A program made the translations under genes and the position numbers. A DNA stretch of 64,000 nucleotides from an uncultured Phascolarctobacterium sp. (lineage in GTDB: Bacteria > Bacillota > Negativicutes > Acidaminococcales > Acidaminococcaceae), in NCBI RefSeq assembly GCF_900770955.1, contig NZ_CAAGLX010000014.1, positions 62,001-126,000 on the forward strand. The letters are read 5' to 3'. Shown here piece after piece: positions 1 to 8,973 of this stretch. The notes beneath the pieces are model-generated. The model was not told where the DNA came from and did no database searches. It worked only from the letters and a program-made list of their open reading frames with translations. Position 1 is the first letter of the stretch. Every line of letters starts with the position of its first letter.

Positions 1-1
1 T

Positions 2-469
2 CTGCTGCAATATGCCGCAGGACACAGAAGCGAAGCGCAGGAGTTTTGCTGGCTGGCGGAGCCGTGGGATAAAACATATCTTGGCTTTGCGGACCAGGCG
101 CTTACAGGCAGGCTGCAGCCCTTTATGATGGCACGCTGCCTTGATGCGCGTTTAGCGCTCGCCAAGCTGCCGGTAGCAGAAAGCATGAGCAGCGGCAGCG
201 TTGTCATGCTGCTTACGGATAAGATGATTGAGCGTAATAATCATCTGCTGCAGCTGCGCACGTCACCGGGCAAGCTGGAGGCAGTCAGCACGCTGGAGCA
301 GGAGGAGGTTACCATGGACATGGGCGCCTTTACCCAGCTTTACTTCGGTGCGTTCAGCGCTACGGAGCTGTGGGAAGCAGGGCGCATCAAATGCAGCGAT
401 GTGCGGAAGCTGCAGCTGCTCGATGAGCTCTTTCCTAAATGCCGCACTTATAATAACGAATATTTTTAA
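2..469 (+). CDS. GNAT/Eis-like acetyltransferase, C-terminal part
   Basis: The reading frame is open from the window edge, so the N-terminus is missing. The visible 155 residues look like the C-terminal sterol-carrier-like domain of Eis-type acetyltransferases: an RPFMMAR-like stretch near residue 40, then TQLYFGAFSA, and a LDELFP....NEYF ending in which the carboxyl-terminal Phe is typical of the family. Such enzymes acetylate amines using acetyl-CoA in the cytoplasm. The substrate cannot be told from this part. The gene ends just before an intrinsic terminator. Family assignment rests on motif recognition only. Confidence 0.6.
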   Translation: MLQYAAGHRSEAQEFCWLAEPWDKTYLGFADQALTGRLQPFMMARCLDARLALAKLPVAESMSSGSVVMLLTDKMIERNNHLLQLRTSPGKLEAVSTLEQEEVTMDMGAFTQLYFGAFSATELWEAGRIKCSDVRKLQLLDELFPKCRTYNNEYF

Positions 470-476
470 GTTTATG

Positions 477-508
477 CAGGCTGCTTGGTAATCTGGCAGC
501 CTGTTTTT
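477..508 (+). terminator. Intrinsic terminator of the Eis-like gene
   Basis: Eight-base perfect stem CAGGCTGC/GCAGCCTG with an 11-base loop, followed by TTTTT, eight bases after the stop codon. Confidence 0.85.
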
Positions 509-514
509 CAACAG

Positions 515-548
515 AAAAACCCATGCCTTACTTAACGTAAAGCATGGG
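515..548 (-). terminator. Intrinsic terminator of the LptA-like gene (possibly bidirectional)
   Basis: Stem CCCATGC/GCATGGG (520-526 with 542-548) plus an inner TTAC/GTAA stem. On the minus strand it is followed by a T tract (complement of 515-519) and it sits just past the stop of the minus-strand gene. A T run also lies on the plus side, so it may serve both convergent genes. Confidence 0.8.
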
Positions 549-571
549 CTGATTTTTTGTCTGTACAGAAT

Positions 572-1051
572 TTATTGTGCTGTAATTTGTTTTTCCATAA
601 CGTTATAGGCTACATCACCATCATGCGGCTGACCATTGACCGTTACATTACCATGGAAGGCTGCAATTTTCGTTTTCCAGCAGTAGCTGCCGCTGTCTGC
701 GGTAATTTTATTGCTGTTATCATTAAAAACAAGATTGCCGTTTACATAGGCAGTTCTGTCGGAATGATATACATCTACCTTATCGCAGGCAAAGCTCATA
801 TCGCCGAAGCTCAGATGAATATTGCCTTGGCCGTGAACCTCCATAGCATAAAGATATACCTTAGTGGCATCGCCGGTAATGGTTAAGGTAGTGTCATGTG
901 CGGGGAATTGTACAAAAACATTTCCCTGCAGGTCATATACACCCGTGAGCGGGTTAAAGGTACGGCTGTCACTCTTGATTACCGGATCGGCAAAGCACAT
1001 AGAAGGCAGCATCATAACAAGCATAGTTAATATTAAAAGTAATTTCTTCAT
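572..1051 (-). CDS. LptA/OstA-like periplasmic protein
   Basis: About 159 residues with a cleavable signal peptide (MKK, hydrophobic core, cleavage near SMCFA). The rest is the beta-rich OstA/LptA-type repeat pattern (DSRTFNP.TGVYDLQGNVFV, later GNLVFND, FHGNVTVNG). LptA-family proteins bridge the periplasm and carry lipopolysaccharide to the outer membrane; this copy is short and may be a relative rather than the bridge itself. I chose the ATG at 1051 because AGAGGTG lies upstream and the signal peptide starts there; the frame runs 28 codons further up without a ribosome site. It is a single gene, divergent from dnaG. It points to a diderm cell. Confidence 0.65.
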   Translation of the reverse strand: MKKLLLILTMLVMMLPSMCFADPVIKSDSRTFNPLTGVYDLQGNVFVQFPAHDTTLTITGDATKVYLYAMEVHGQGNIHLSFGDMSFACDKVDVYHSDRTAYVNGNLVFNDNSNKITADSGSYCWKTKIAAFHGNVTVNGQPHDGDVAYNVMEKQITAQ

Positions 1052-1231
1052 GAATAAATCACCTCTTGTAGCATGAAAAACAGGAGAAATTTTAAGTGTA
1101 CTCTTTATTATAGTATTTTTAGAGAATCGGCGCAAGCGTTAAAAAAGATTTTTTTAGAAAAAAAGAGGATTTTTCCTTTATACATTGAATATAAATTATG
1201 TGTGATATAGTAGTTGGAGGCGGAGAGGGTA

Positions 1232-3013
1232 ATGAACGGAGATTTTGAAAACTTTAAAGAGCAGGTGCGCAGCACAGCTGATATGGTAGAAATAATCTCC
1301 GGTTACGTGCCGTTGAAAAAGAAAGGTCAGAACTACTGGGGCTGTTGCCCGTTTCACGGAGAAAAAACACCGTCCTTTTCGGTGAACCCCGGCAAGAGCA
1401 TGTTTTATTGCTTTGGCTGCCATGAGGGCGGAGATATTTTTAAGTTTATTATGAAAATCGAAAACTGCAGCTTTATGGATGCATTAAAGCTGTTGGCCGG
1501 CAGATACGGTATTCCGATACCGGAAAAGCAGAAGACGGCCGCCGAAATTGCGCGCGAGAAACAAAGGGACAGCATTTATAGTGCTAATGAACTGGCGTCA
1601 AAATTTTTTCAGGCCTGTCTGACAAAAACTGCTTACGGCGAACCTGCTTTGGCTTATCTTGCAGGGCGCGGAATCGGCAAAGAAATTATTGCCGGCTTTG
1701 GCATAGGCTATGCGCTGAATAATTTTACCGCGCTTGTCAGCTCTCTTGCTAAGCGCGGCTGTCAGCCGCAGGTGCTGGAGGCTGCCGGACTGGCGGCCCG
1801 TGGGCGCGACGGCTATTATGACAAGTTCCGCAACCGTGTGATTATTCCTATCCGCGATGCGCGCGGACGTATAGTCGGCTTTGGCGGCAGAGTGCTGGAT
1901 AACAGCACGCCTAAATATCTGAATACAGCGGAAACGCAGTGGTTTAATAAGCGCAGGCTGCTTTTTGGTCTGGATATAGCCTTGAAGGCTATCCGCAAAA
2001 GCGGTCGGGCTGTAGTTGTCGAGGGTTATATGGATGCTATCAGCCTGCATGCGGCAGGCTTTGATAATGTTGTAGCATCTATGGGAACGGCCTTTTCCCA
2101 GGAGCAGGCTAAGCTTTTGCAGCGTCTGGCGGATGAAGTAATCTTCTGCTATGACAGCGACAGCGCAGGCCGCAAGGCTTCGGTGCGGGCAGTAAGCATT
2201 GCCCGGGAAGCAGGCTTGAAAGTGAGCATAGCAGGTGTACCTGACGGCAAGGATCCCGACGAATATGTACGTCAGCATGGCAGCGCTGCTTTTGCACAGG
2301 TGCTGGCGGCGGCGCAGAATGGTATTGATTTTCAAATAGATGAAACTATCCTGCAAAATAATATTGCTAATTTAGCAGGAAAAGTAGAGGCTGTGTCGAA
2401 TATACTACCATTCCTATTAGAATGTCAAAATGAAATTGAAGCGTCGGAGCATATCCGAAGGCTGGCACAGCGGCTGACTATTGATGAAGGCCTGATTGCG
2501 GAAGAATACCGCAAGGCAGCACGCAGAGGCGGCAGACAGCAGACTGGGCAGCCGACGGCAATTCCGGAGGAAAAAAGCGCCGGTATCGGTCAGCAGGCGG
2601 AAGAACTGCTTCTGAGATTGCTTTTGGAGCAGCCGCAGCTGTGTGATGAATGCCGTGCGGAGGTAAAGGAAACAGGCTTTGAAGATGCTGTGCTGGCACA
2701 GCTGTTTGACAGGTTGTGCGAGCTTGGCACCGCTTATACAACGGATAAGCTGAATAATGTCCTGGACGATGCGGCGCAGACAGCGTTGGCGCGTATTTTG
2801 GCACATCAGCTTCCGGAGGGAGATATGGATAAGCTTATGCAGGACTGCCTCAGGCAGATGCGGCGGCTTCGTCTGGAAAAAGAATATGAAAAGCATCGTC
2901 TGCTGGCGGATGAATACGAAAGATCGGCAGATGAGCGTTTTCTCAGTGAATTAATGGAAAGTCAAAGGATAAAGAATGAAATCAAAAAACTCTATGGAAA
3001 CCAAAATAAATAA
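1232..3013 (+). CDS. dnaG: DNA primase
   Basis: Makes the RNA primers for DNA replication. About 593 residues, normal for the family. The N-terminal CHC2 zinc-binding domain is complete (Cys39, His42, Cys60, Cys63), the primase core follows, and the TOPRIM motifs are present: EGYMDA near residue 263 and the acidic YDSDSAG near 306. The C-terminal part matches the helicase-interacting region. ATG 1232 is preceded by GGAGAGG; a TTG 18 bases upstream is in frame but sits within the ribosome site. rpoD starts 16 bases after the stop, the usual Firmicute macromolecular-synthesis arrangement. Confidence 0.95.
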   Translation: MNGDFENFKEQVRSTADMVEIISGYVPLKKKGQNYWGCCPFHGEKTPSFSVNPGKSMFYCFGCHEGGDIFKFIMKIENCSFMDALKLLAGRYGIPIPEKQKTAAEIAREKQRDSIYSANELASKFFQACLTKTAYGEPALAYLAGRGIGKEIIAGFGIGYALNNFTALVSSLAKRGCQPQVLEAAGLAARGRDGYYDKFRNRVIIPIRDARGRIVGFGGRVLDNSTPKYLNTAETQWFNKRRLLFGLDIALKAIRKSGRAVVVEGYMDAISLHAAGFDNVVASMGTAFSQEQAKLLQRLADEVIFCYDSDSAGRKASVRAVSIAREAGLKVSIAGVPDGKDPDEYVRQHGSAAFAQVLAAAQNGIDFQIDETILQNNIANLAGKVEAVSNILPFLLECQNEIEASEHIRRLAQRLTIDEGLIAEEYRKAARRGGRQQTGQPTAIPEEKSAGIGQQAEELLLRLLLEQPQLCDECRAEVKETGFEDAVLAQLFDRLCELGTAYTTDKLNNVLDDAAQTALARILAHQLPEGDMDKLMQDCLRQMRRLRLEKEYEKHRLLADEYERSADERFLSELMESQRIKNEIKKLYGNQNK

Positions 3014-3029
3014 GGAAGGAGGGGACACC

Positions 3030-4634
3030 ATGGCTGCAGCTACTAAAATAACGCAGGAGCAAATTGATGAGCTTATCCGCAAGGGTAAAGCTAATAAGGG
3101 TGTTCTCACCTATGGCGATGTAATGAACCTCACCAATACTTTGGAAGATATTACGCCCGAAGATGTTGAGCATATCTACGAGGTTATTACACGTAAAGGT
3201 CTGGAGCTTGTTGATGATGACAATGCCTCCGACGAAGATATACTGCCTTTGGTAGGAAACGACGAAGATAATGATGAGCCCAGCAGCAGCGAGCTGGAAA
3301 ACATGAGCGTTCCCGAAGGCATCAGCATTGACGATCCTGTACGCATGTATCTTAAGGAAATCGGCAGAGTACCGCTGCTTATCGGTGAGGATGAGGTTAA
3401 GCTCGCTAAGCGTATGGACAAGGGCCGTCAGGCAGAGCGTATTCAGCGCGGCAGAATGATTGAGCTGGAGGAGCCTGCTTTTACTGCTGAGGACAGCGGC
3501 AGCGCATTGATTGAAAAGCTGCGCGAGAGCTTGAAAGAGGAATGGCAGATTACCAATATGCGTTCTGTTTTCCGTGTAGCGCAGATGATTAAAAAGCGTC
3601 AGAGCGTAGGTCAGCCTTATACTGTTGATGATTACGAGGACCTGATTTTTGAATTTACCAAAGATGAGCGTCTGCATCTGCAGCGCCTGATGGCAGAACA
3701 AAGATGTCTGATTCCGGGCTGTGAGCAGTTCGTAGTAACGCGTGAAACAAGCGATTTAGATGATCACAAACTGTACCAGATTAAGGCTATTCTCAACGAG
3801 CTCAGAGAGCGTATGAGTGACGGCAGAGAAAAGGATTCCGCTGTTGTTGAAGCCTACTGCAATCTGGATGAGGATTTCGAAAAGCTGTTGAAAGCAGTTG
3901 CACATCAGGGTGACGAAGCTAAGCAATGCTTGTCCGAAGCCAACCTGCGTTTGGTGGTAAGTATTGCCAAGCGTTATGTCGGTCGCGGTATGCTGTTCCT
4001 GGATTTGATTCAGGAGGGTAACCTGGGACTGATTAAGGCTGTAGATAAATTCGATTATAACAAGGGCTTTAAATTCAGTACCTATGCTACATGGTGGATT
4101 CGTCAGGCGATTACCCGTGCGATTGCCGATCAGGCACGTACTATCCGTATTCCCGTACATATGGTGGAAACCATTAACAAGCTCATCCGTGTTTCCCGCC
4201 AGCTGCTGCAGGAGCTTGGCCGCGAGCCTTTGCCGGAAGAAATTGCCAAGGAAATGGATACCTCCGTTGACAGAGTGCGCGAGATTATGAAAATTGCGCA
4301 GGAGCCTGTTTCTCTGGAAACTCCTATCGGTGAAGAAGAGGATTCGCATCTGGGCGATTTCATTGAGGATCACGATGCACCGGCACCTGCCGATGCTGCT
4401 TCCTTTACTCTGCTGCGTGAGCAGCTGGAGGAGGTTCTGGAAACGCTTACTATCCGTGAAAAACGGGTGTTGGAGCTGCGCTTTGGTCTGGAGGACGGCC
4501 GCAGCCGTACTTTGGAAGAGGTTGGCCAACACTTTGGCGTTACCCGTGAGCGTATCCGTCAGATTGAGGCTAAGGCATTGCGCAAGCTGCGTCATCCCAG
4601 CCGCAGCAAAAAGCTGAAGGACTTCTTGGAATAA
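3030..4634 (+). CDS. rpoD: Primary RNA polymerase sigma factor
   Basis: Housekeeping sigma-70 factor that directs RNA polymerase to -35/-10 promoters. 534 residues. Region 1.1-like N-terminus; region 1.2 at DPVRMYLKEIG (102-112); regions 2.1-2.4 at about 300-375, with the very conserved FKFSTYATWWIRQAI; region 3 to about 450; region 4 at 462-520 with VTRERIRQIEAKAL. Between regions 1.2 and 2.1 there is an extra segment of about 160 residues (133-293) that short Firmicute SigA proteins lack. ATG 3030 has AAGGAAGGAGGGG upstream; the frame also overlaps the end of dnaG but has no better start there. Confidence 0.95.
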   Translation: MAAATKITQEQIDELIRKGKANKGVLTYGDVMNLTNTLEDITPEDVEHIYEVITRKGLELVDDDNASDEDILPLVGNDEDNDEPSSSELENMSVPEGISIDDPVRMYLKEIGRVPLLIGEDEVKLAKRMDKGRQAERIQRGRMIELEEPAFTAEDSGSALIEKLRESLKEEWQITNMRSVFRVAQMIKKRQSVGQPYTVDDYEDLIFEFTKDERLHLQRLMAEQRCLIPGCEQFVVTRETSDLDDHKLYQIKAILNELRERMSDGREKDSAVVEAYCNLDEDFEKLLKAVAHQGDEAKQCLSEANLRLVVSIAKRYVGRGMLFLDLIQEGNLGLIKAVDKFDYNKGFKFSTYATWWIRQAITRAIADQARTIRIPVHMVETINKLIRVSRQLLQELGREPLPEEIAKEMDTSVDRVREIMKIAQEPVSLETPIGEEEDSHLGDFIEDHDAPAPADAASFTLLREQLEEVLETLTIREKRVLELRFGLEDGRSRTLEEVGQHFGVTRERIRQIEAKALRKLRHPSRSKKLKDFLE

Positions 4635-4637
4635 TAG

Positions 4638-4666
4638 TTGACAAACAACCGTATCTATTATAAAAT
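4638..4666 (+). promoter_or_regulatory. Promoter of the CAU tRNA
   Basis: TTGACA at 4638-4643 and TAAAAT at 4661-4666 with 17 bases between, 23 bases before the tRNA. Confidence 0.75.
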
Positions 4667-4688
4667 AATACTGTTTGGTAGCTTGTAT

Positions 4689-4763
4689 GGGCCTATAGCT
4701 CAGTGGTAGAGCCGCCGGCTCATAACCGGCTGGTCGTAGGTTCGAACCCTACTGGGCCCACCA
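4689..4763 (+). tRNA. tRNA with CAU anticodon (Ile2 or elongator Met)
   Basis: Full cloverleaf with encoded CCA. The acceptor GGGCCTA pairs with TGGGCCC, the anticodon loop is CTCATAA, and GGTTCGAACC forms the T arm. G1 pairs with C72, so it is not the initiator tRNA. The loop context GCTCATAACC resembles tRNA-Ile with lysidine-modified CAU, but elongator Met cannot be excluded. Confidence 0.9.
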
Positions 4764-4790
4764 ATACCTTACATCAGCAAAACGAAGTGA

Positions 4791-4816
4791 ACGCAGGTCG
4801 AAAGGCCTGCGTTTTT
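4791..4816 (+). terminator. Terminator after the CAU tRNA
   Basis: Stem ACGCAGG/CCTGCGT around a GAAA-containing loop, followed by TTTTT. Confidence 0.85.
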
Positions 4817-4924
4817 AATTCTATGAGTTGACATTTATCTGCTTATAGTGACATAATTAAATAGTTATCAAGAATATGGATTCATTTCACTGAATAAGTT
4901 TGAATAATTACCAAGGAGGCAAGA

Positions 4925-5782
4925 ATGTTTACTTTAAAAAATGGTGACGGTATGGTTTGGCCTGACGGCAAGCGTATCGCCGTGATGGTTACCTTTGATT
5001 TTGATGCGGAGCTGCTGCGTAAATCTGTAATCGGCAAGCGAACAATTGGCTTTTCCGATACAAGCAGAGGTCAATATGGTCCTGATGAGGGCTTAAAGCG
5101 TTGTCTGGATATGCTTGAACGCCAACAGCTCAAAACTACCTTTTTTGTTCCCGGCCGCATTGCGGAGCTTTATGCAGATAAGGTGCAGCAAATAGCGGGT
5201 GCAGGACATGAGCTTGCATATCACGGCTATCTGCACGAAGCCTCTGTAGATATGCCTGCTGATGAGGAAAGGGAGAATATGGCCAAGAGTGAGGCGCTTC
5301 TGGAAAAAATAAGCGGCCGCAAGGTTGTCGGCTATCGCGGTCCGCTGGATTTATTGCCTAACTGTGCAATGCAGCTGATGGCTGAACGTGGATATTTATA
5401 CGGTTCTACACTTAAGGATTGCGACTGGGCGTATGTGCATGAGGACTACCCGCTTGTGGAGCTTCCTACCGAGCCTACGCTGGATGATTTCTCCTGGTTC
5501 TATTTTTCCTATGCTGATGAAGCTACTATCACCTGTAGTTATCCGGTGGACTATGCTTACGATATCTGGAAGGATAATTTTGACGAGCTTGCCAATGAGG
5601 GCGACAAAATTTTTGTGCTCAAGCTGCATCCGCAGCTTATCGGCCGCAGCAGCCGCGTGCGCATGCTGGAACGCTTTATTGCCTATATGAAGGCGAACGG
5701 CGCATGGCTTGCAAGCTGCGAAGATGTAGCGCGTTACGTAAAGGAGTTTTATGCTAAACGTGCGGAAGGAGGCGAAGCATGA
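4925..5782 (+). CDS. NodB/PuuE-type polysaccharide deacetylase family hydrolase (copy 1)
   Basis: 285 residues. The metal site of the family is visible: VTFDFDAE (Asp25, Asp27) and YHGYLHE (His100, His104), with a C-terminal LKLHPQLIGR segment. The YHGYLHE form is that of the branch holding PuuE allantoinase, cyclic imide hydrolases and Helicobacter HpPgdA, not the secreted chitin or peptidoglycan deacetylases. There is no signal peptide, so it acts in the cytoplasm. Its neighbours (a paralogue, an amino-acid ABC transporter and a hydantoin/Asp racemase family protein) favour opening of a cyclic amide over cell-wall work. The substrate is unknown. GGAGG lies seven bases before the ATG. Confidence 0.8.
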   Translation: MFTLKNGDGMVWPDGKRIAVMVTFDFDAELLRKSVIGKRTIGFSDTSRGQYGPDEGLKRCLDMLERQQLKTTFFVPGRIAELYADKVQQIAGAGHELAYHGYLHEASVDMPADEERENMAKSEALLEKISGRKVVGYRGPLDLLPNCAMQLMAERGYLYGSTLKDCDWAYVHEDYPLVELPTEPTLDDFSWFYFSYADEATITCSYPVDYAYDIWKDNFDELANEGDKIFVLKLHPQLIGRSSRVRMLERFIAYMKANGAWLASCEDVARYVKEFYAKRAEGGEA

Positions 5783-6615
5783 TGAATTGGAACTGGCCTG
5801 ATAATAAGCGCATTGCTTTACTGCTTTCCTTTGATATTGATGCGGAAACTCTATGGCTTACACGCAACGATATCAATGAACGTCATCTGGTGCACATGTC
5901 CCGCGGTCTTTATGCTACGAAACAGGGCTTGCCGCGCATTCTGAAGATGCTGGAGGAGGAAGGTCTTAAGGCAACCTTTTTCACTACTGCCTATACTGCG
6001 GAGATTCATCCGGAAATCATTCAATACATTGCAGCGCAGGGACATGAAATCGGCTATCACGGTTATCTGCATGAAGTAAAGGATACTTATGAAGAAGAAA
6101 ATGCGCTGATGGATAAGGTTGATGCTATCTTCCGCAGCCTTACCGGCAAACGTCCCGTAGGTGTGCGTATGCCTGATGGTATCTTGCATGATTTTCATAA
6201 GCAGCTGTGGCTGGACCGCGGTTGCATCTATTCCTCCAACTGGCGTAACAATGACGGGCCTTTCCTGCTGCAAATAGACGGCAAGGAAATACCTATCGTT
6301 GAGCTGCCGAAGGATGGTATTGTCGATGATACCTCCTATGACATGTACACTCTGCAGCATCCTGAGCATTATTACCTGCGCAGCGGACGCGAAATGGTGC
6401 AGATTTGGCAGGATGAGTTTGACGGCCTGGCAGACGAGGGCCGCATCATTAACTTTGTTATGCATCCGCAGTTTATCGGTCGTCCGGGATATGTTCGTGC
6501 ATTGCGTTCATTTATTCATTATGCAAAAGAAAATGGAGCCTGGATTACTACTGACGAAGCCTGCGCTAAACATGTTTTAAAGCAGAAGGGTTATGATATT
6601 GAGGTTCATTACTGA
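5779..6615 (+). CDS. NodB/PuuE-type polysaccharide deacetylase family hydrolase (copy 2)
   Basis: 278 residues, start overlapping the previous stop (ATGA), so translationally coupled. It has the same metal motifs as its partner: SFDIDAE (Asp19, Asp21) and YHGYLHE (His94, His98), and a C-terminal MHPQFIGRPGY. The two copies are clearly paralogous but well diverged; they may form a mixed complex or act on related cyclic amides. A second ATG three bases further on is an equally good start. The operon seems to end here, because a promoter precedes the next gene. Confidence 0.8.
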   Translation: MMNWNWPDNKRIALLLSFDIDAETLWLTRNDINERHLVHMSRGLYATKQGLPRILKMLEEEGLKATFFTTAYTAEIHPEIIQYIAAQGHEIGYHGYLHEVKDTYEEENALMDKVDAIFRSLTGKRPVGVRMPDGILHDFHKQLWLDRGCIYSSNWRNNDGPFLLQIDGKEIPIVELPKDGIVDDTSYDMYTLQHPEHYYLRSGREMVQIWQDEFDGLADEGRIINFVMHPQFIGRPGYVRALRSFIHYAKENGAWITTDEACAKHVLKQKGYDIEVHY

Positions 6616-6629
6616 TTGAAAAAAATCTG

Positions 6630-6659
6630 TTGGCAGTGTCGTTGATTCTATGGTATAAT
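6630..6659 (+). promoter_or_regulatory. Promoter of the ABC transporter operon
   Basis: TTGGCA (6630-6635) and TATAAT (6654-6659) with 18 bases between. Confidence 0.55.
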
Positions 6660-6735
6660 AATTCATTATATGAGCAAGTTTACTCATTAAATGTACGGAG
6701 TAAACAGATATTAAAAATTGAGAGGGGTTTTTCTA

Positions 6736-7572
6736 ATGAAAAAGTTTACAATGAAAAGTATTTTTGCTTTCCTGGCAACTGCAATGCTGGCTATGATGCT
6801 GGTAGGCTGCGGTGGCGAGAAAAAAGATGCTGCAGCTGATGCAGGCAAGGGTGACAAATGGGTTGTTGCTATCAACTCCACCTTTCCGCCGTTTGAATCC
6901 GTAAAGGAAGGCACCAAGGATTACCAAGGTGTTGATATTGATATCGCTCACTACATTGCCAAGAAAATGAACAAGAAAATCGAATTCACCGATATGAAAT
7001 TCGCTTCTCTGGTACCTACTCTGCAAAGTGGCCGTGCTGATGTTATTATCTCCGCAATTTCTCCGACTTCCGAGCGTGAAAAGGTTGTATCCTTCTCCAA
7101 GCCTTATTATTTCCCGATGAAGGCTATTCTCTGCAAAAAGGGTGCAGGCTATGACGCTATGGATAAACTGAAGGGTAAAAAAGCCGGTGCTTCTATGGGT
7201 ACTACCTATGCTAAAGAGCTGAAGGCTGTCGGCGGTATCGAAGTTGTTGAAATGGATACTACTCCGCTGGTTGTTCAGGATATTAAAAACGGTCGTCTGG
7301 CTGCAGGTCTGTTTGATTCTTCCCAAGCTGCTGTTTTCGTAAAACAAAATCCTGATCTGGAGCTGCACGTTCTGCAGGGAACTGTAGTAAAAGACGATAC
7401 CTTTGCTATTGCGCTGCCGAAGGATTCCAAGGATGTTGAAAAAATCAACGAAATCCTGAAGGAAATGCGCACCAATGGCGAGCTGCACAAAATTCTCGTA
7501 GCTCATCTGGGTGAAGAAGGCACTAAAGAATATGAAGCTGCAATTGCAAAGCTGGATATTGCAAAGCTGTAA
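6736..7572 (+). CDS. Amino-acid ABC transporter substrate-binding lipoprotein
   Basis: Captures a polar amino acid or similar small molecule for the adjacent permease and ATPase. The lipoprotein signal peptide is clear (MKKFTMKS, hydrophobic core, LVGCGG lipobox). The mature part follows the family-3 solute-binding fold: FPPFESV near the start, GVDIDIAHYIAKKM, SGRADVIISAISPTSER, and a C-terminal INEILKEMRTNGE. About 279 residues. ATG 6736 has GAGAGGGG eight bases upstream. The ligand cannot be told. Context with hydantoin/cyclic-amide genes leaves room for an unusual ligand. Confidence 0.9.
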   Translation: MKKFTMKSIFAFLATAMLAMMLVGCGGEKKDAAADAGKGDKWVVAINSTFPPFESVKEGTKDYQGVDIDIAHYIAKKMNKKIEFTDMKFASLVPTLQSGRADVIISAISPTSEREKVVSFSKPYYFPMKAILCKKGAGYDAMDKLKGKKAGASMGTTYAKELKAVGGIEVVEMDTTPLVVQDIKNGRLAAGLFDSSQAAVFVKQNPDLELHVLQGTVVKDDTFAIALPKDSKDVEKINEILKEMRTNGELHKILVAHLGEEGTKEYEAAIAKLDIAKL

Positions 7573-7588
7573 GAGGTGAATTGAGCAG

Positions 7589-8245
7589 ATGTTAGATTTT
7601 TCCGTTCTGGAACCTTATATACCGCTTTTGGCAACCGCTGTCTGGATTACACTTAAATTCACTTTTTTCTCCACAATTATGGGCTTTTTCGGAGGCTTTA
7701 TTCTTGCGCTGATAACCCTGTCCAAAAACAGAGTGCTTTCCTTCTTGGCGAAGGTTTATATCTCTGTCTTCCGCGGTACACCGCTTTTAGTACAGCTGAT
7801 GCTGATTTACTTTGCGACACCGCAATTGACAAGCTATACTATTTCTGCTTTGGAGGCAGGCGTGCTTTCCTTTGGCCTGAACAGTGCCGCATATATTTCC
7901 GAGGCACTGCGCGGCGGTATTCTTGCTGTCGACAAAGGTCAGTGGGAGGGAGCAATGTCCTTGGGTGTGCCTAAGCATCGTTTCCTGCTGGATATTATTC
8001 TGCCGCAGGCTATTAAGAATGCATTGCCTTCACTGGTAAACGAAAGCATTATGCTGCTGAAGGATTCCAGCCTTGTTTCCGTTATCGGTGTTGCCGATAC
8101 GCTGCGTTGGGCGGATCTGATTCAGGCAAAAACCTTCCGTGCGTTTGAAGCCTTTATCGTAGCTGCTGCTGTTTATTATGTTTTGGTTATGGCCCTGAAC
8201 TTTTTGGGCGGTTTGTTAGAAAAGAAGGTGCGCGTCAGTGATTGA
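7589..8245 (+). CDS. Amino-acid ABC transporter permease
   Basis: 218-residue inner-membrane permease of the HisM/GlnP type with about five membrane spans. The ATPase-coupling EAA loop is visible around ISEALRGGILAVDKGQWEGAMSLG. It lies 16 bases after the binding-protein gene and overlaps the ATPase gene by eight bases. A single permease gene suggests a homodimer. Confidence 0.92.
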   Translation: MLDFSVLEPYIPLLATAVWITLKFTFFSTIMGFFGGFILALITLSKNRVLSFLAKVYISVFRGTPLLVQLMLIYFATPQLTSYTISALEAGVLSFGLNSAAYISEALRGGILAVDKGQWEGAMSLGVPKHRFLLDIILPQAIKNALPSLVNESIMLLKDSSLVSVIGVADTLRWADLIQAKTFRAFEAFIVAAAVYYVLVMALNFLGGLLEKKVRVSD

Positions 8246-8963
8246 GATTCAACACCTGTCTAAAAGCTTTGGTAATTTAGAGGTCCTTAAGGATGTTTCC
8301 CTGACAATAAAAAAAGGTGAGGTTGTGACCATTATCGGTTCTTCCGGTTCAGGAAAATCTACGCTGCTGCGTTGTATCAATCTGTTGGAGCAGCCTACCG
8401 GCGGAGCAATTTTATTCGAAGGTAAGGACATCGTAAATTCCAAAATTAAAATTGAAGATATCCGCAAGAATGCCTGCATGGTGTTCCAGCATTTTAATCT
8501 TTTTGCCAATATGACTGTTCTGGAGAATATGACCTACGCTCCCCGCGTAGTCAACGGTCTGTCCAAGCAGGAGGCAAAGGAAAAGGCTATGAAGCTGTTG
8601 GCAAAGGTTAATCTTTCCGATAAAGCCAATGAATATCCCAGCCGTTTGAGCGGCGGCCAGAAGCAACGTGTAGCGATTGCGCGTGCTTTGGCGATGGAGC
8701 CGAAGGTACTGCTTTTAGACGAGCCTACCTCCGCACTTGATCCGGAAATGGTCAAGGAGGTACTGGATGTTATTAAGCAGCTTGCCAATACCGGTATTAC
8801 CATGGTTTTGGTTACCCATGAAATGGGCTTCGCTAAGGACGTTTCGGATACCGTTTATTTCATGGATGGCGGTTATCTGATTGAAAGCGGTACGCCGGAT
8901 GAAGTGTTTAATCATCCGAAAACGGAACGCGCGAAGAAATTCCTTAATTCTGTTTTGGTATAA
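8238..8963 (+). CDS. Amino-acid ABC transporter ATP-binding protein (GlnQ-like)
   Basis: 241-residue ATPase that powers the permease upstream. Walker A GSSGSGKSTLL, Q-loop, signature LSGGQKQR, Walker B VLLLDEPTSALD and the H-loop THEM are all intact. GTG start overlapping the permease by eight bases, indicating translational coupling. Confidence 0.95.
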   Translation: MIEIQHLSKSFGNLEVLKDVSLTIKKGEVVTIIGSSGSGKSTLLRCINLLEQPTGGAILFEGKDIVNSKIKIEDIRKNACMVFQHFNLFANMTVLENMTYAPRVVNGLSKQEAKEKAMKLLAKVNLSDKANEYPSRLSGGQKQRVAIARALAMEPKVLLLDEPTSALDPEMVKEVLDVIKQLANTGITMVLVTHEMGFAKDVSDTVYFMDGGYLIESGTPDEVFNHPKTERAKKFLNSVLV

Positions 8964-8973
8964 GGAAATACAG

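Noticed and set aside
3756..4595. Long minus-strand open frame opposite rpoD
   Set aside because: It mirrors the sigma-factor codons, has no ribosome site and no recognisable protein pattern; a shadow frame.
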